From Candidatus Elulimicrobium sp. (GTDB lineage: Bacteria; Patescibacteriota; Minisyncoccia; Moranbacterales; UBA9337): a stretch of DNA of 6,231 bases. Below are positions 1 to 6,110 of this stretch, piece after piece. Position numbers and translations under genes: made by a program. Location of the stretch: the NCBI GenBank assembly GCA_020722485.1, contig DYKS01000032.1, forward strand, positions 1 through 6,231, read 5' to 3'. The notes under the pieces were generated by a model. The model saw only the letters and a list, made by a program, of their open reading frames with translations, was not told the origin of the DNA and made no database searches. Each line of letters begins with the position of its first letter. Position 1 is the stretch's first letter.

Positions 1-23
1 GGTAAACTCCGGCGGGAATCCAG
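1..23 (-). repeat. Edge-truncated dispersed repeat ('GGATTCCCGCC' family)
   Basis: Read on the minus strand, these bases begin CTGGATTCCCGCC and continue GGAGTTTACC to the window edge. This is the opening of a short, hairpin-forming intergenic repeat that I recall from many bacterial genomes, where its far arm reads GGCGGGAAT. Only one arm is visible, so the hairpin cannot be confirmed. It is locally G+C-rich next to an AT-rich spacer (24-126) in which I see no gene and no convincing terminator for the hydrolase gene that ends at 127. Read as protein, the minus strand gives the DWIPAGVY string that such repeats often produce in spurious annotations. A real gene start here is possible but less likely. 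Confidence 0.5.
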
Positions 24-126
24 TCTTTATTTTTCATCATGCGTAGATTCCGGATAATTTTTTTCACTAACACTACGAAAAATTCCTCAACGACAAATTA
101 AACACGCAAGTCCTTGTTTATCATCA

Positions 127-1413
127 TTAATAAATAAATCCTTTTATTACCCGACTCTTACTAGAAAGAACCCTAGTGCTTACTTTCGCCCACTTCTTAT
201 AATTCATCTCTGAAACAGTAATCATATCTCCGCTTACTTTTTCCACAATCGCCACATGCCCCCACCATGATTCAGAACTTACCATAATTGCTCCTTTTTG
301 CGGAGTTTTCCCAGTTTTATATCCTATAGATTTAGCATGATAAAGCCAAGTTCCCGCGTTTCCGCCCCATGGGATGTAACGTTTATGCGCCACATACCAA
401 GTACAATAACCATAAGGAAAATTATGTCCTGTGCCAGCTTTTCCTTCTAAATTTTTCCAACCGGAAATTTCTTGCGGTTTGCCACCAGTAGAAGTAGCGT
501 ATTGCCGACGCTTCAAGGTAGAAGAATTATCGTTTTGAGTTTGAATTGGTTCTTCTTTGTATCCATCAGGAATAATAATTTCCTGTCCTTCCTTAACTTC
601 TCCGTTAGCCGGTAATTGATTATAGACAATAATTTTTTCTTTATCGGACTTGTATTTTTTGGCAATCGCATCTAAATTATCACCTTTTTGAATAGTATAA
701 CTTAAACCAGAAATAGGAAGAATAAAAATTTTATCTCCCGGCATAATAGAATTTTCATCATCAATATCGTTAGCCCAAAGAATAGTCTTTACGTCAATTT
801 TATGCGCTAAAGCAATCGAGCTTAAAGTATCCCCGTTTTTCACTTCATAGATCTCAACGCCTCCATCTTCCTCCGGATCTTTTCTTGTTCCATTATTAGC
901 AGAAGCAAAAAACTGAAGGTTTTCATTTTCCCCACCAACAACAATATCATTCTCTTTATTAGATGCTTCTGGATCAATCGTTGCGCTGGCATGCGCTAAA
1001 TTAACCAAAGCTAAATTATCTTTTTCGCCTAATTTTCTTGAATTAATTGTATTCGTCTGAAAAGCGGAACTTTCTCCTTCTTTCCAATAACCAAACAAAA
1101 AAGTGCAATCTTCTCGATTAGATGCGTTAGTCGCCGCCACTAAAAGCACGCTAGAAACCACCACTGCTAAAGCGGAATAATTTCTAAGAATATGCACTAA
1201 ATGCACCGTAGGTCGACGTTTGATAAATTGAAGAATGCTTATTTGTTTGTGATAAATTTTTGTTTGAAAGTTTTTGAAATTAAAATGCTGATGATTTGCC
1301 AAATTGGCAAACGAAACAAAAAATTGCTTACTGATATATTTATTCCTTCTATCGGCCGCAGGGCTAAAAAACTCTTTTAAAACCAAATAAACCAAAATTA
1401 AGGTTTTTATCAC
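127..1413 (-). CDS. Membrane-anchored LysM-CHAP peptidoglycan hydrolase
   Basis: This is a probable cell-wall hydrolase that acts outside the membrane during wall turnover or cell separation. The 428-residue product has a basic N-terminus of about 77 residues, one transmembrane helix around 79-96 (ALAVVVSSVLLVAA), and an acidic Asn-rich linker to about 187. Two LysM domains follow (about 188-233, motif KNGDTLSSIA; about 237-281, motif QKGDNLDAIA), then a CHAP domain (about 325-428). CHAP catalytic residues are visible: Cys337 in GYCTWYVA, His386 in WGHVAIVE, and Glu402 or Asn404 in SEMNY as the likely third residue. CHAP enzymes are amidases or endopeptidases; the sequence does not say which. 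The start is GTG, three codons after an in-frame TAG, with a G-rich GGGTGG just upstream. Later TTG codons (residues 7 and 10) are alternatives. It diverges from the recombinase gene and has its own consensus promoter. The long cytoplasmic segment before the helix has no function I recognise. Confidence 0.9.
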   Translation of the reverse strand: MIKTLILVYLVLKEFFSPAADRRNKYISKQFFVSFANLANHQHFNFKNFQTKIYHKQISILQFIKRRPTVHLVHILRNYSALAVVVSSVLLVAATNASNREDCTFLFGYWKEGESSAFQTNTINSRKLGEKDNLALVNLAHASATIDPEASNKENDIVVGGENENLQFFASANNGTRKDPEEDGGVEIYEVKNGDTLSSIALAHKIDVKTILWANDIDDENSIMPGDKIFILPISGLSYTIQKGDNLDAIAKKYKSDKEKIIVYNQLPANGEVKEGQEIIIPDGYKEEPIQTQNDNSSTLKRRQYATSTGGKPQEISGWKNLEGKAGTGHNFPYGYCTWYVAHKRYIPWGGNAGTWLYHAKSIGYKTGKTPQKGAIMVSSESWWGHVAIVEKVSGDMITVSEMNYKKWAKVSTRVLSSKSRVIKGFIY

Positions 1414-1445
1414 CCTGCCACCCTAATGATTATTTCTAATTAACT

Positions 1446-1473
1446 ATTATAAAAAATATCCATTTTTTGTCAA
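1446..1473 (-). promoter_or_regulatory. Consensus sigma-70 promoter for the LysM-CHAP gene
   Basis: The minus strand reads TTGACA (1468-1473), a 16-bp spacer, then TATAAT (1446-1451). Both hexamers match consensus exactly. Transcription would start near 1439, giving a leader of about 25 nt before the GTG at 1413. The spacer is itself an A/T inverted repeat (AAAAAAT at 1451-1457, ATTTTTT at 1462-1468). A perfect pair of hexamers this close upstream of a gene start suggests strong housekeeping expression. Confidence 0.8.
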
Positions 1474-1492
1474 TTACGCCCTGTGGATATTT
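1454..1492. promoter_or_regulatory. 9-bp inverted repeat straddling the -35 box (possible operator)
   Basis: AAATATCCA (1454-1462) is matched exactly by TGGATATTT (1484-1492), with 21 nt between the arms. The arms flank the -35 hexamer of the minus-strand promoter and lie in the divergent spacer shared with the recombinase gene, so a bound regulator could affect both genes. With arms this AT-rich, a chance match in a 130-bp spacer is quite possible. No regulator gene lies nearby to support the idea. Confidence 0.2.
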
Positions 1493-1545
1493 AAATTCTT
1501 CCCTTAAAACGAAAAAAAAGATAAAATTAAAACTAGAAGTATATT

Positions 1546-2520
1546 GTGAAAACAAAATTCTATTTAGACACAGAAGTTTATATTACTAAATTAAACAAAC
1601 TTATGCCGCCAAAAAGAAAAATAGATAATTTATTAACGGAATTTCTGGAATATTTGGAAGTGGAACTGGGGCGTTCTGCTAAAACAGTGGAGAATTACCA
1701 TCGCTATTTACATCGCTTTTTAACTTTAACTGGAGTTTCCAGCCCAGAAGAAATCAAGTTAGAAACCGTGCGCCAATTTAGACTAAAAATGAACCGCTTG
1801 CAAAATAGTAAAAAAGAAAGCCTTAAAAAAACCACTCAAAATTATTATGTCATCGCCCTACGACACTTTCTAAAATACCTTTCTAAACGAGATATTAACT
1901 CTTTGGTGGCGGAAAAAATAGAAGTAGGTAAAAATTACCAACGAGAAGTAGAATTTCTTTCGCCAGAAGAAATAAATCGCATTTTAAACATCGCTACCGG
2001 AAAAAGTTTAAAATTATTACGTGATCGCGCTATTTTGGAACTTCTTTTTTCGACCGGTTTGCGCGTTTCTGAACTGGTTAAACTAAATCGCGCTCAAGTT
2101 AACCTTCAAACGCAAGAATTTAGTGTTCGCGGCAAGGGAGGAAAAGTAAGGATTGTATTCGTATCCGATTCCGCCAGAGATGCCTTGAAATCCTATCTAG
2201 AAGCAAGAAGCGATGTTGACGAAGCGCTATTTGTCCGCCTGCCTCGCAAAAATGATCCATTTAAAAATTCCTTGCGCCTTACTTCTCGTTCCATCCAAAG
2301 AATAGTTAAATATTATGCCGTTAAAGCTGGTATAATTAAAGATGTTCACCCTCACACTTTGCGTCACAGTTTCGCTACTGATTTATTAACCAATGGCGCC
2401 GATATTCGCAGTGTTCAAGCAATGTTAGGACATTCTTCCATTACCACCACTCAAATTTACACCCATGTCACCAATAGACAACTAAAAAAAATACATCAGA
2501 AATACCACCGCAAAAAATAA
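1546..2520 (+). CDS. xerC: Xer-type tyrosine site-specific recombinase
   Basis: This is a tyrosine recombinase that most likely resolves chromosome dimers at a dif site in the cytoplasm. The N-terminal SAM-like DNA-binding domain spans about residues 25-115 (AKTVENYHRYLHRFL). The C-terminal catalytic domain spans about 135-315 and has the full active set: Arg173 (TGLRVSEL), Lys200 (GKGGKVR), His270 and Arg273 (HPHTLRHSFA), His296 (LGHSSI) and the nucleophile Tyr305 (TTQIYTHV). The GTG at 1546 is the first possible start, since TAG lies four codons upstream, and gives 324 residues. Typical Xer proteins have about 300, so the ATG at 1603 (residue 20, MPPKRKIDN) may be the true start. Neither has a strong Shine-Dalgarno. 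A possible -10 is TAAAAT at 1522-1527, with a poor -35. Only one Xer is seen, so the XerC/XerD choice is nominal. An integrase role is less likely because there is no phage or transposon context. Confidence 0.9.
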   Translation: MKTKFYLDTEVYITKLNKLMPPKRKIDNLLTEFLEYLEVELGRSAKTVENYHRYLHRFLTLTGVSSPEEIKLETVRQFRLKMNRLQNSKKESLKKTTQNYYVIALRHFLKYLSKRDINSLVAEKIEVGKNYQREVEFLSPEEINRILNIATGKSLKLLRDRAILELLFSTGLRVSELVKLNRAQVNLQTQEFSVRGKGGKVRIVFVSDSARDALKSYLEARSDVDEALFVRLPRKNDPFKNSLRLTSRSIQRIVKYYAVKAGIIKDVHPHTLRHSFATDLLTNGADIRSVQAMLGHSSITTTQIYTHVTNRQLKKIHQKYHRKK

Positions 2521-2584
2521 CTTTAATCACCGCGCGAAAAAACTTAAAATTCTTTATATGTTTTAATAAATTTTTATTTTATTT

Positions 2585-4897
2585 ATGTCAAAATTATTGA
2601 AAAATCTCAATGAATCCCAAAAAGAAGCTGTTCAAACCACTGAAGGGCCAATTTTGGTTATCGCCGGCGCCGGATCGGGAAAAACCCGCACACTTACCCA
2701 TCGCGTAGCCTATTTAATACAAGAAAAAAAAGTCTCCCCTTCTAATATTTTAGCAGTCACTTTTACCAACAAAGCCGCTACGGAAATGAAAGATCGTATC
2801 ATTTCTCTGTTAAATAATTCCAACGATAATGAAAATAGATATTTAAAATTAAATAACGCAAGAAATTTTTTAAAAATCAAATCCGTCGATCAGCGAATAA
2901 ACCCATTAATTGGCACTTTTCATTCTCTTTGCGTCAAAATTCTGCGTCAAGAAATTGACCGATTAGGTTACAAAAAATCTTTCAATATCTTTGATGATCA
3001 AGACCAATTAGCGTTAATGAAAAAAATTTTCAAAGAAGAACAGTTAAGTTCCGAACAATTTAATCCTCAGGCGATATTGGGAACCATTAGCAAAGCCAAA
3101 AACGAACTTACCAATACTGAAAAATTTTCCAGCAACGCGATAGGATTCTATGAAGAAACCGTCGCCAAACTTTATATTAAATATCAAAAAGCGCTCCAAG
3201 AAAATAATGCTTTGGATTTTGACGACTTAATAATGCTCACTGTGAAAATTTTTTATGATTTTCCAGTTGTGTTAGAAAAATATCAACAACTTTTTCGCTA
3301 TATTATGGTAGATGAATATCAGGACACCAATCATGCTCAATATGTTCTGGTAAAAATGCTATCCCAAAAACACAAAAATATTTGGGTTTGCGGAGACGAC
3401 TGGCAAGGCGTCTATTCCTGGCGGGGCGCCAATATTCAAAACATTCTTAATTTTGAAAAAGATTATCCACAATCCAAAGTAATTAAATTGGAACAAAATT
3501 ATCGCTCCACTCAAATTATTTTAGACGCCGGTTACGGAGTCATCTCCAAAAACATCAATCGCAAAGACAAAAAAATCTGGACAGAAAATAAAGGCGGAAA
3601 TTTAATTACTTCCTACGAAGCAGATGATGAACGAGACGAAGCGGAATTCATTGTCAAAAAAATTAAAAACCGCCTACAATCAGCGCATAAAAATATCGAA
3701 GAAAAAGAACAAAAAACAGCAAATTATAATGATTTTGCCGTTCTTTATCGCACCAATTCCCAATCGCGCGCCATAGAAGAAGTTTTCTTAAAACATTCCA
3801 TTCCTTATCGCATTATAGGAGGAACTAAATTTTATCAAAGAAAAGAAATTAAAGATATTATCGCTTATCTGCGTCTCATTCAAGACGAAAACGATTTAAT
3901 CTCATTAGAAAGAATTATCAATGAGCCACCCCGCGGCATCGGCAAAATCACTTTGCAAAAATGGCTGGCATTAGCCAAAAAATTTAAGACAAATCCGCTT
4001 GATTTTATTTCAAATAAAGTTTCAGAATCCCATTCTGATTCTAAAATAGAAAATTCACTTCCTGAAGAGAAACGTAAAATTTTATTCGATTTTTATGAAT
4101 TTATCCTTTCTATGAAAAAATTAAAAAACACTTTAAATCTACCGGATTTTATAGAAAAAGTTTACTATCAGAGTGGCTATCAAAAAATGCTTTATTCATC
4201 AGAAATAGAAAAAGAAACGCGGGCGGAAAACATTATGGAGCTTTTAAGTGTTGCTGGAAAATACCAAGATGGAACCGCCGCCGAAGTTTTAAGTTTGTTT
4301 TTGGAAGAAGTGGCATTGGCATCGGACACAGATAAAATAGATCAAAGGCAAGACGCTGTTCATTTAATGACCCTTCATAGCGCGAAAGGCTTGGAATTTC
4401 CGATTGTTTTCATTGTCGGATTAGAAGAAGGAATCTTGCCTTATTCACGCAGTATATTAAATGCGTCCGAAATGGAAGAGGAACGAAGACTAATGTATGT
4501 CGGCATCACCCGCGCCAAAGAAAAGGTTTATTTGCTTTTTACCAAAATGCGCACTCTTTTTGGTTCTATCCAAGTCAATCCTCCTTCGCGTTTTCTTGCT
4601 GATATTCCAAAACACCTGGTTGAAATCAGCGACAAAAGACAAGGAATAAATAAATCAAGTCAAATATTGAGAAACACCAAGCAGGAATCAAACTTTGAAG
4701 CAAAAAGCATAAAAGATAAAAATATCTCCAAAAACGCTCCGCCCTCCGCTAATTTTAAAGACGGACAAAAAGTAAAGCACTCGGATTTTGGCAATGGCAT
4801 TATCATTTCCTCCGCAGGAGATTTATTAACAGTGGCATTCGCCAACAAAGGCATCAAAAAACTTTCCGCCACTTATGCCAATTTAGAAATCTTATAG
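2585..4897 (+). CDS. uvrD: PcrA/UvrD-family superfamily 1 DNA helicase
   Basis: This is an ATP-dependent 3'-5' DNA helicase, by family involved in excision repair, replication restart and clearing stalled complexes. The 770 residues show all SF1A motifs: Q motif LNESQKEAV (8-16), Walker A AGAGSGKT (27-34, Lys33), Ia VTFTNKAATEM (58-68), GTFHSL (110-115), Walker B VDEYQDTN (242-249, Asp243/Glu244), III GDDWQGVYSWRGA (270-282), IV LEQNYRS (302-308), V around 592-616 (TLHSAKGLEF) and VI YVGITRAK (638-645). After a variable linker, residues 724-770 match the C-terminal Tudor-like domain that in PcrA/UvrD contacts RNA polymerase (KVKHSDFGNGIII). Motif III has Trp273 where many family members have Asp or another residue. 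A polar insert of about 20 residues (75-105) lies between Ia and GTFH. The ATG start puts the Q motif at the usual distance. No Shine-Dalgarno is seen in the AT-rich leader. It lies 64 bp after the recombinase gene and ends in TAG. Confidence 0.95.
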   Translation: MSKLLKNLNESQKEAVQTTEGPILVIAGAGSGKTRTLTHRVAYLIQEKKVSPSNILAVTFTNKAATEMKDRIISLLNNSNDNENRYLKLNNARNFLKIKSVDQRINPLIGTFHSLCVKILRQEIDRLGYKKSFNIFDDQDQLALMKKIFKEEQLSSEQFNPQAILGTISKAKNELTNTEKFSSNAIGFYEETVAKLYIKYQKALQENNALDFDDLIMLTVKIFYDFPVVLEKYQQLFRYIMVDEYQDTNHAQYVLVKMLSQKHKNIWVCGDDWQGVYSWRGANIQNILNFEKDYPQSKVIKLEQNYRSTQIILDAGYGVISKNINRKDKKIWTENKGGNLITSYEADDERDEAEFIVKKIKNRLQSAHKNIEEKEQKTANYNDFAVLYRTNSQSRAIEEVFLKHSIPYRIIGGTKFYQRKEIKDIIAYLRLIQDENDLISLERIINEPPRGIGKITLQKWLALAKKFKTNPLDFISNKVSESHSDSKIENSLPEEKRKILFDFYEFILSMKKLKNTLNLPDFIEKVYYQSGYQKMLYSSEIEKETRAENIMELLSVAGKYQDGTAAEVLSLFLEEVALASDTDKIDQRQDAVHLMTLHSAKGLEFPIVFIVGLEEGILPYSRSILNASEMEEERRLMYVGITRAKEKVYLLFTKMRTLFGSIQVNPPSRFLADIPKHLVEISDKRQGINKSSQILRNTKQESNFEAKSIKDKNISKNAPPSANFKDGQKVKHSDFGNGIIISSAGDLLTVAFANKGIKKLSATYANLEIL

Positions 4898-4900
4898 TAT

Positions 4901-4906
4901 TATAAT
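4901..4906 (+). promoter_or_regulatory. Candidate -10 box for rnpA
   Basis: A perfect TATAAT begins three bases after the helicase stop codon, about 90 bp before rnpA. No good -35 lies at 16-18 bp spacing; the best there is CCAATT. There is no TG extension either. If used, it would give rnpA an 85-nt leader and independence from the helicase gene. In A+T-rich DNA a chance TATAAT is common, so this is only suggestive. Confidence 0.3.
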
Positions 4907-4998
4907 CAAAACGCTTAAAAATGAAAAAAATCCCGCAAAAAATAATTTTCCATCAAAATCTTGCTTAAAATTTAATTTGCGTAAAAAATTAATTTTTT

Positions 4999-5328
4999 AT
5001 GTTATCTGCTAAAAATCGCCTCCACAATCGCCAAGATATTGAAAAAGTTTTTCGTCAGGGTCGTGGAACACACGGACAATTTTTGTCAGTAAAATTTTTA
5101 CCCAACAATTTAAATCATTCTCGCTTTGCTATCATCGTTTCCAAAAAAGTTTCTTCCAATGCAGTGGAAAGAAACCGAATTAAAAGACAAGTGAGAGAAA
5201 TTTTGCGACTTAATTTAAAGGAAATAAAAACAGGATTGGACATCGTTTTAATTTGTTATCCAACTATTCTCGGCAAAAAACAAAACGAAATAAAAGAAAA
5301 ATTGCTTGATGTTTTAAGTAAAATCTAG
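4999..5328 (+). CDS. rnpA: Ribonuclease P protein component
   Basis: This is the protein subunit of RNase P. It binds the catalytic RNA and helps it cleave the 5' leader from precursor tRNAs in the cytoplasm. The 109-residue product has the normal family length, begins with the typical LSAKNRLHNRQDIEKVF pattern, and carries the RNR signature at 57-70 (ERNRIKRQVREILR), with Arg58, Asn59, Arg60, Lys62, Arg63 and Arg66 as RNA-contacting residues. It also has the FAIIVSKKV strand. The ATG is fixed by an in-frame TAA two codons upstream (4990-4992). The leader is nearly pure A/T with no Shine-Dalgarno. In most bacteria rpmH (ribosomal protein L34) lies just upstream and yidD/yidC follow. Here the upstream neighbour is the helicase gene, the 101-bp gap holds no L34 sequence, and an AT-rich gene-free stretch follows. 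The catalytic RNA gene is not in the window. Confidence 0.95.
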   Translation: MLSAKNRLHNRQDIEKVFRQGRGTHGQFLSVKFLPNNLNHSRFAIIVSKKVSSNAVERNRIKRQVREILRLNLKEIKTGLDIVLICYPTILGKKQNEIKEKLLDVLSKI

Positions 5329-5341
5329 TTTATTTTTCTTT

Positions 5342-5368
5342 AATGTTTTTTTAACATTCATTTTTATT
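5342..5368 (+). terminator. Weak AT-rich hairpin after rnpA
   Basis: AATGTT (5342-5347) and AACATT (5353-5358) form a perfect 6-bp stem around a TTTTT loop. It starts 13 bases after the rnpA stop and is followed by a T-rich run (5361-5365 TTTTT). The stem has only one G-C pair, so it would be weak alone. It may act with the longer hairpin just downstream. Confidence 0.3.
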
Positions 5369-5806
5369 ATTTTCACTGTTTCCAGAAATTTTTATATTTG
5401 AAAATTTCTGTTTTTGTCTTAATAAATAATAATTTTCGCGCTTTTTAATTTCTTTTTATATTTTTCAGTATGAAAAATTAAAACAATGTTATCATCTTTA
5501 AAAAACATCAAATAAAAACTAGAAGAGTTTTCTTCAAATAAAGATAAATCTTAATTTTAATTTAAATTCACTAACCAAATTCTTGCCCAACAAAATATCA
5601 TCTATTTTTTTCTTGCTTAAAAACTTTTCTAGTTTTCAAAAATATAAATAATCTTTTTTATTTATAAAAGTTGTTCCACTATAAATTATAAATATTTGAT
5701 TTTTTTCATTATATCTGAATAAAAAATTAAAATATTTACAAAAAACAAACCCTATTCATCTTTTTTGGTAATCACAATTATAATTTATATTCATATCGTT
5801 GTTATA
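5351..5806 (-). pseudogene. Possible decayed minus-strand gene of unknown function
   Basis: No intact frame exists, but the minus strand gives three successive protein-like stretches in shifted frames. The first runs 5806-5537 (90 codons), holds an ATG at 5794, and is broken only by TGA at 5758-5756 and 5638-5636 before a third TGA at 5536-5534. Samples are IIYSGTTFINKKDYLYF and KKKIDDILLGKNLVSEF. The second runs 5550-5422 (43 codons; SSSFYLMFFKDDNIVLIF) to TAA. The third runs 5455-5354 (34 codons; KKRENYYLLRQKQKF) to TAA at 5353-5351. Together they form a plausible C-terminal part that ends convergent with rnpA, downstream of a consensus promoter at 5927-5955. TGG decaying to TGA would explain the first two stops. 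I recognise no family. At about 17% G+C such frames also appear by chance, and a non-coding reading remains open. Confidence 0.3.
5383..5420 (+). terminator. Rho-independent terminator for rnpA
   Basis: CAGAAATTTT (5383-5392) and AAAATTTCTG (5401-5410) are perfect 10-bp inverted arms around an 8-nt loop. TTTTTGTCTT follows at once (5411-5420). Stem plus T-tract on the plus strand, 55 bp after the rnpA stop, fits an intrinsic terminator. The stem has only two G-C pairs, in keeping with the local base composition. There is no T-tract in the minus direction, so it should work only for rnpA. Confidence 0.5.
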
Positions 5807-5914
5807 TTACAAATCTTCTAAATAAAAAATAAAAGTAACAAAATTTTTTTAATTTTAGTATTTTTCCCCGATTCGGCAAGGTAAAATAACAGAAAAATTA
5901 GTTTAAATGAATTC

Positions 5915-5940
5915 TTTTGTTTTAATATTATAAAACAAAA
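5915..5940. promoter_or_regulatory. 10-bp inverted repeat enclosing a -10 box (possible operator)
   Basis: TTTTGTTTTA (5915-5924) and TAAAACAAAA (5931-5940) are perfect arms 6 nt apart. The minus-strand TATAAT (5927-5932) falls in the centre of this dyad, the usual place for a repressor operator. A second partial arm, TTTTGT at 5947-5952, could pair with the same ACAAAA. Chance inverted repeats of this length are expected once or twice in 900 bp of such DNA, so only the position makes it notable. No regulator gene is visible. Confidence 0.3.
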
Positions 5941-5955
5941 TATATCTTTTGTCAA
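5927..5955 (-). promoter_or_regulatory. Consensus sigma-70 promoter reading toward rnpA
   Basis: The minus strand reads TTGACA (5950-5955), a 17-bp spacer, then TATAAT (5927-5932): exact consensus hexamers at the best spacing. Transcription would start near 5920 and run leftward through the G+C-rich spot (5866-5881) into the decayed-gene candidate, whose first ATG is at 5794. It shares the TTGACAAAA start with the LysM-CHAP promoter, so the host sigma factor should recognise it. The product may be a degraded gene or a non-coding transcript. Confidence 0.6.
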
Positions 5956-6076
5956 ATTGTACAAATATAATTATTTTTATCATTTTATTTTATATTCATA
6001 TGCAAAATTTTTAGTCATTTTTGATCAATAAAAATCACCAAATTTATAAAACTCAATACAATATTTTGGTTATATA

Positions 6077-6110
6077 TATCCAGAATAAAATTCTGGATAA
6101 ATGTTTTTTT
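6077..6110 (+). terminator. Terminator-like hairpin without an identified gene
   Basis: TATCCAGAAT (6077-6086) and ATTCTGGATA (6090-6099) form a perfect 10-bp stem with an AAA loop. A run of seven T begins five bases later (6104-6110). It is one of the strongest hairpins by eye in the AT-rich stretch. The T-run suits plus-strand termination, yet no plus-strand gene precedes it closely. It could mark an unseen short transcript, or be an inverted-repeat remnant. Confidence 0.35.

Noticed and set aside
1..73. Partial minus-strand gene starting at GTG 73 or 67, or ATG 47
   Set aside because: The frame is open to the edge with a GAGGA upstream, but its sequence (DWIPAGVY) is the usual translation of the dispersed repeat, and only about 24 codons are visible.
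2521..2584. Terminator between recombinase and helicase genes (TTAAAA/TTTTAA)
   Set aside because: The arms are only 6 bp of pure A/T with an 11-nt loop, too weak to support.
3463..3471. Perfect DnaA box TTATCCACA
   Set aside because: It is a single copy inside the helicase coding region, encoding part of DYPQSK, with no cluster around it.
4660..4872. 70-codon open frame on the minus strand
   Set aside because: It lies wholly inside the helicase gene, opposite its conserved C-terminal domain, and looks like a shadow frame.
4921..4968. 15-codon frame (MKKIPQKIIFHQNLA) before rnpA
   Set aside because: It is too short, has no Shine-Dalgarno and does not resemble L34.
5515..5636. Two hairpins AAAACT/AGTTTT (5515-5531 and 5620-5636) that match each other inverted in 16 of 17 bases
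   Set aside because: They are short, AT-rich and self-palindromic. Similarity stops at the hairpin edges, so this is probably chance.
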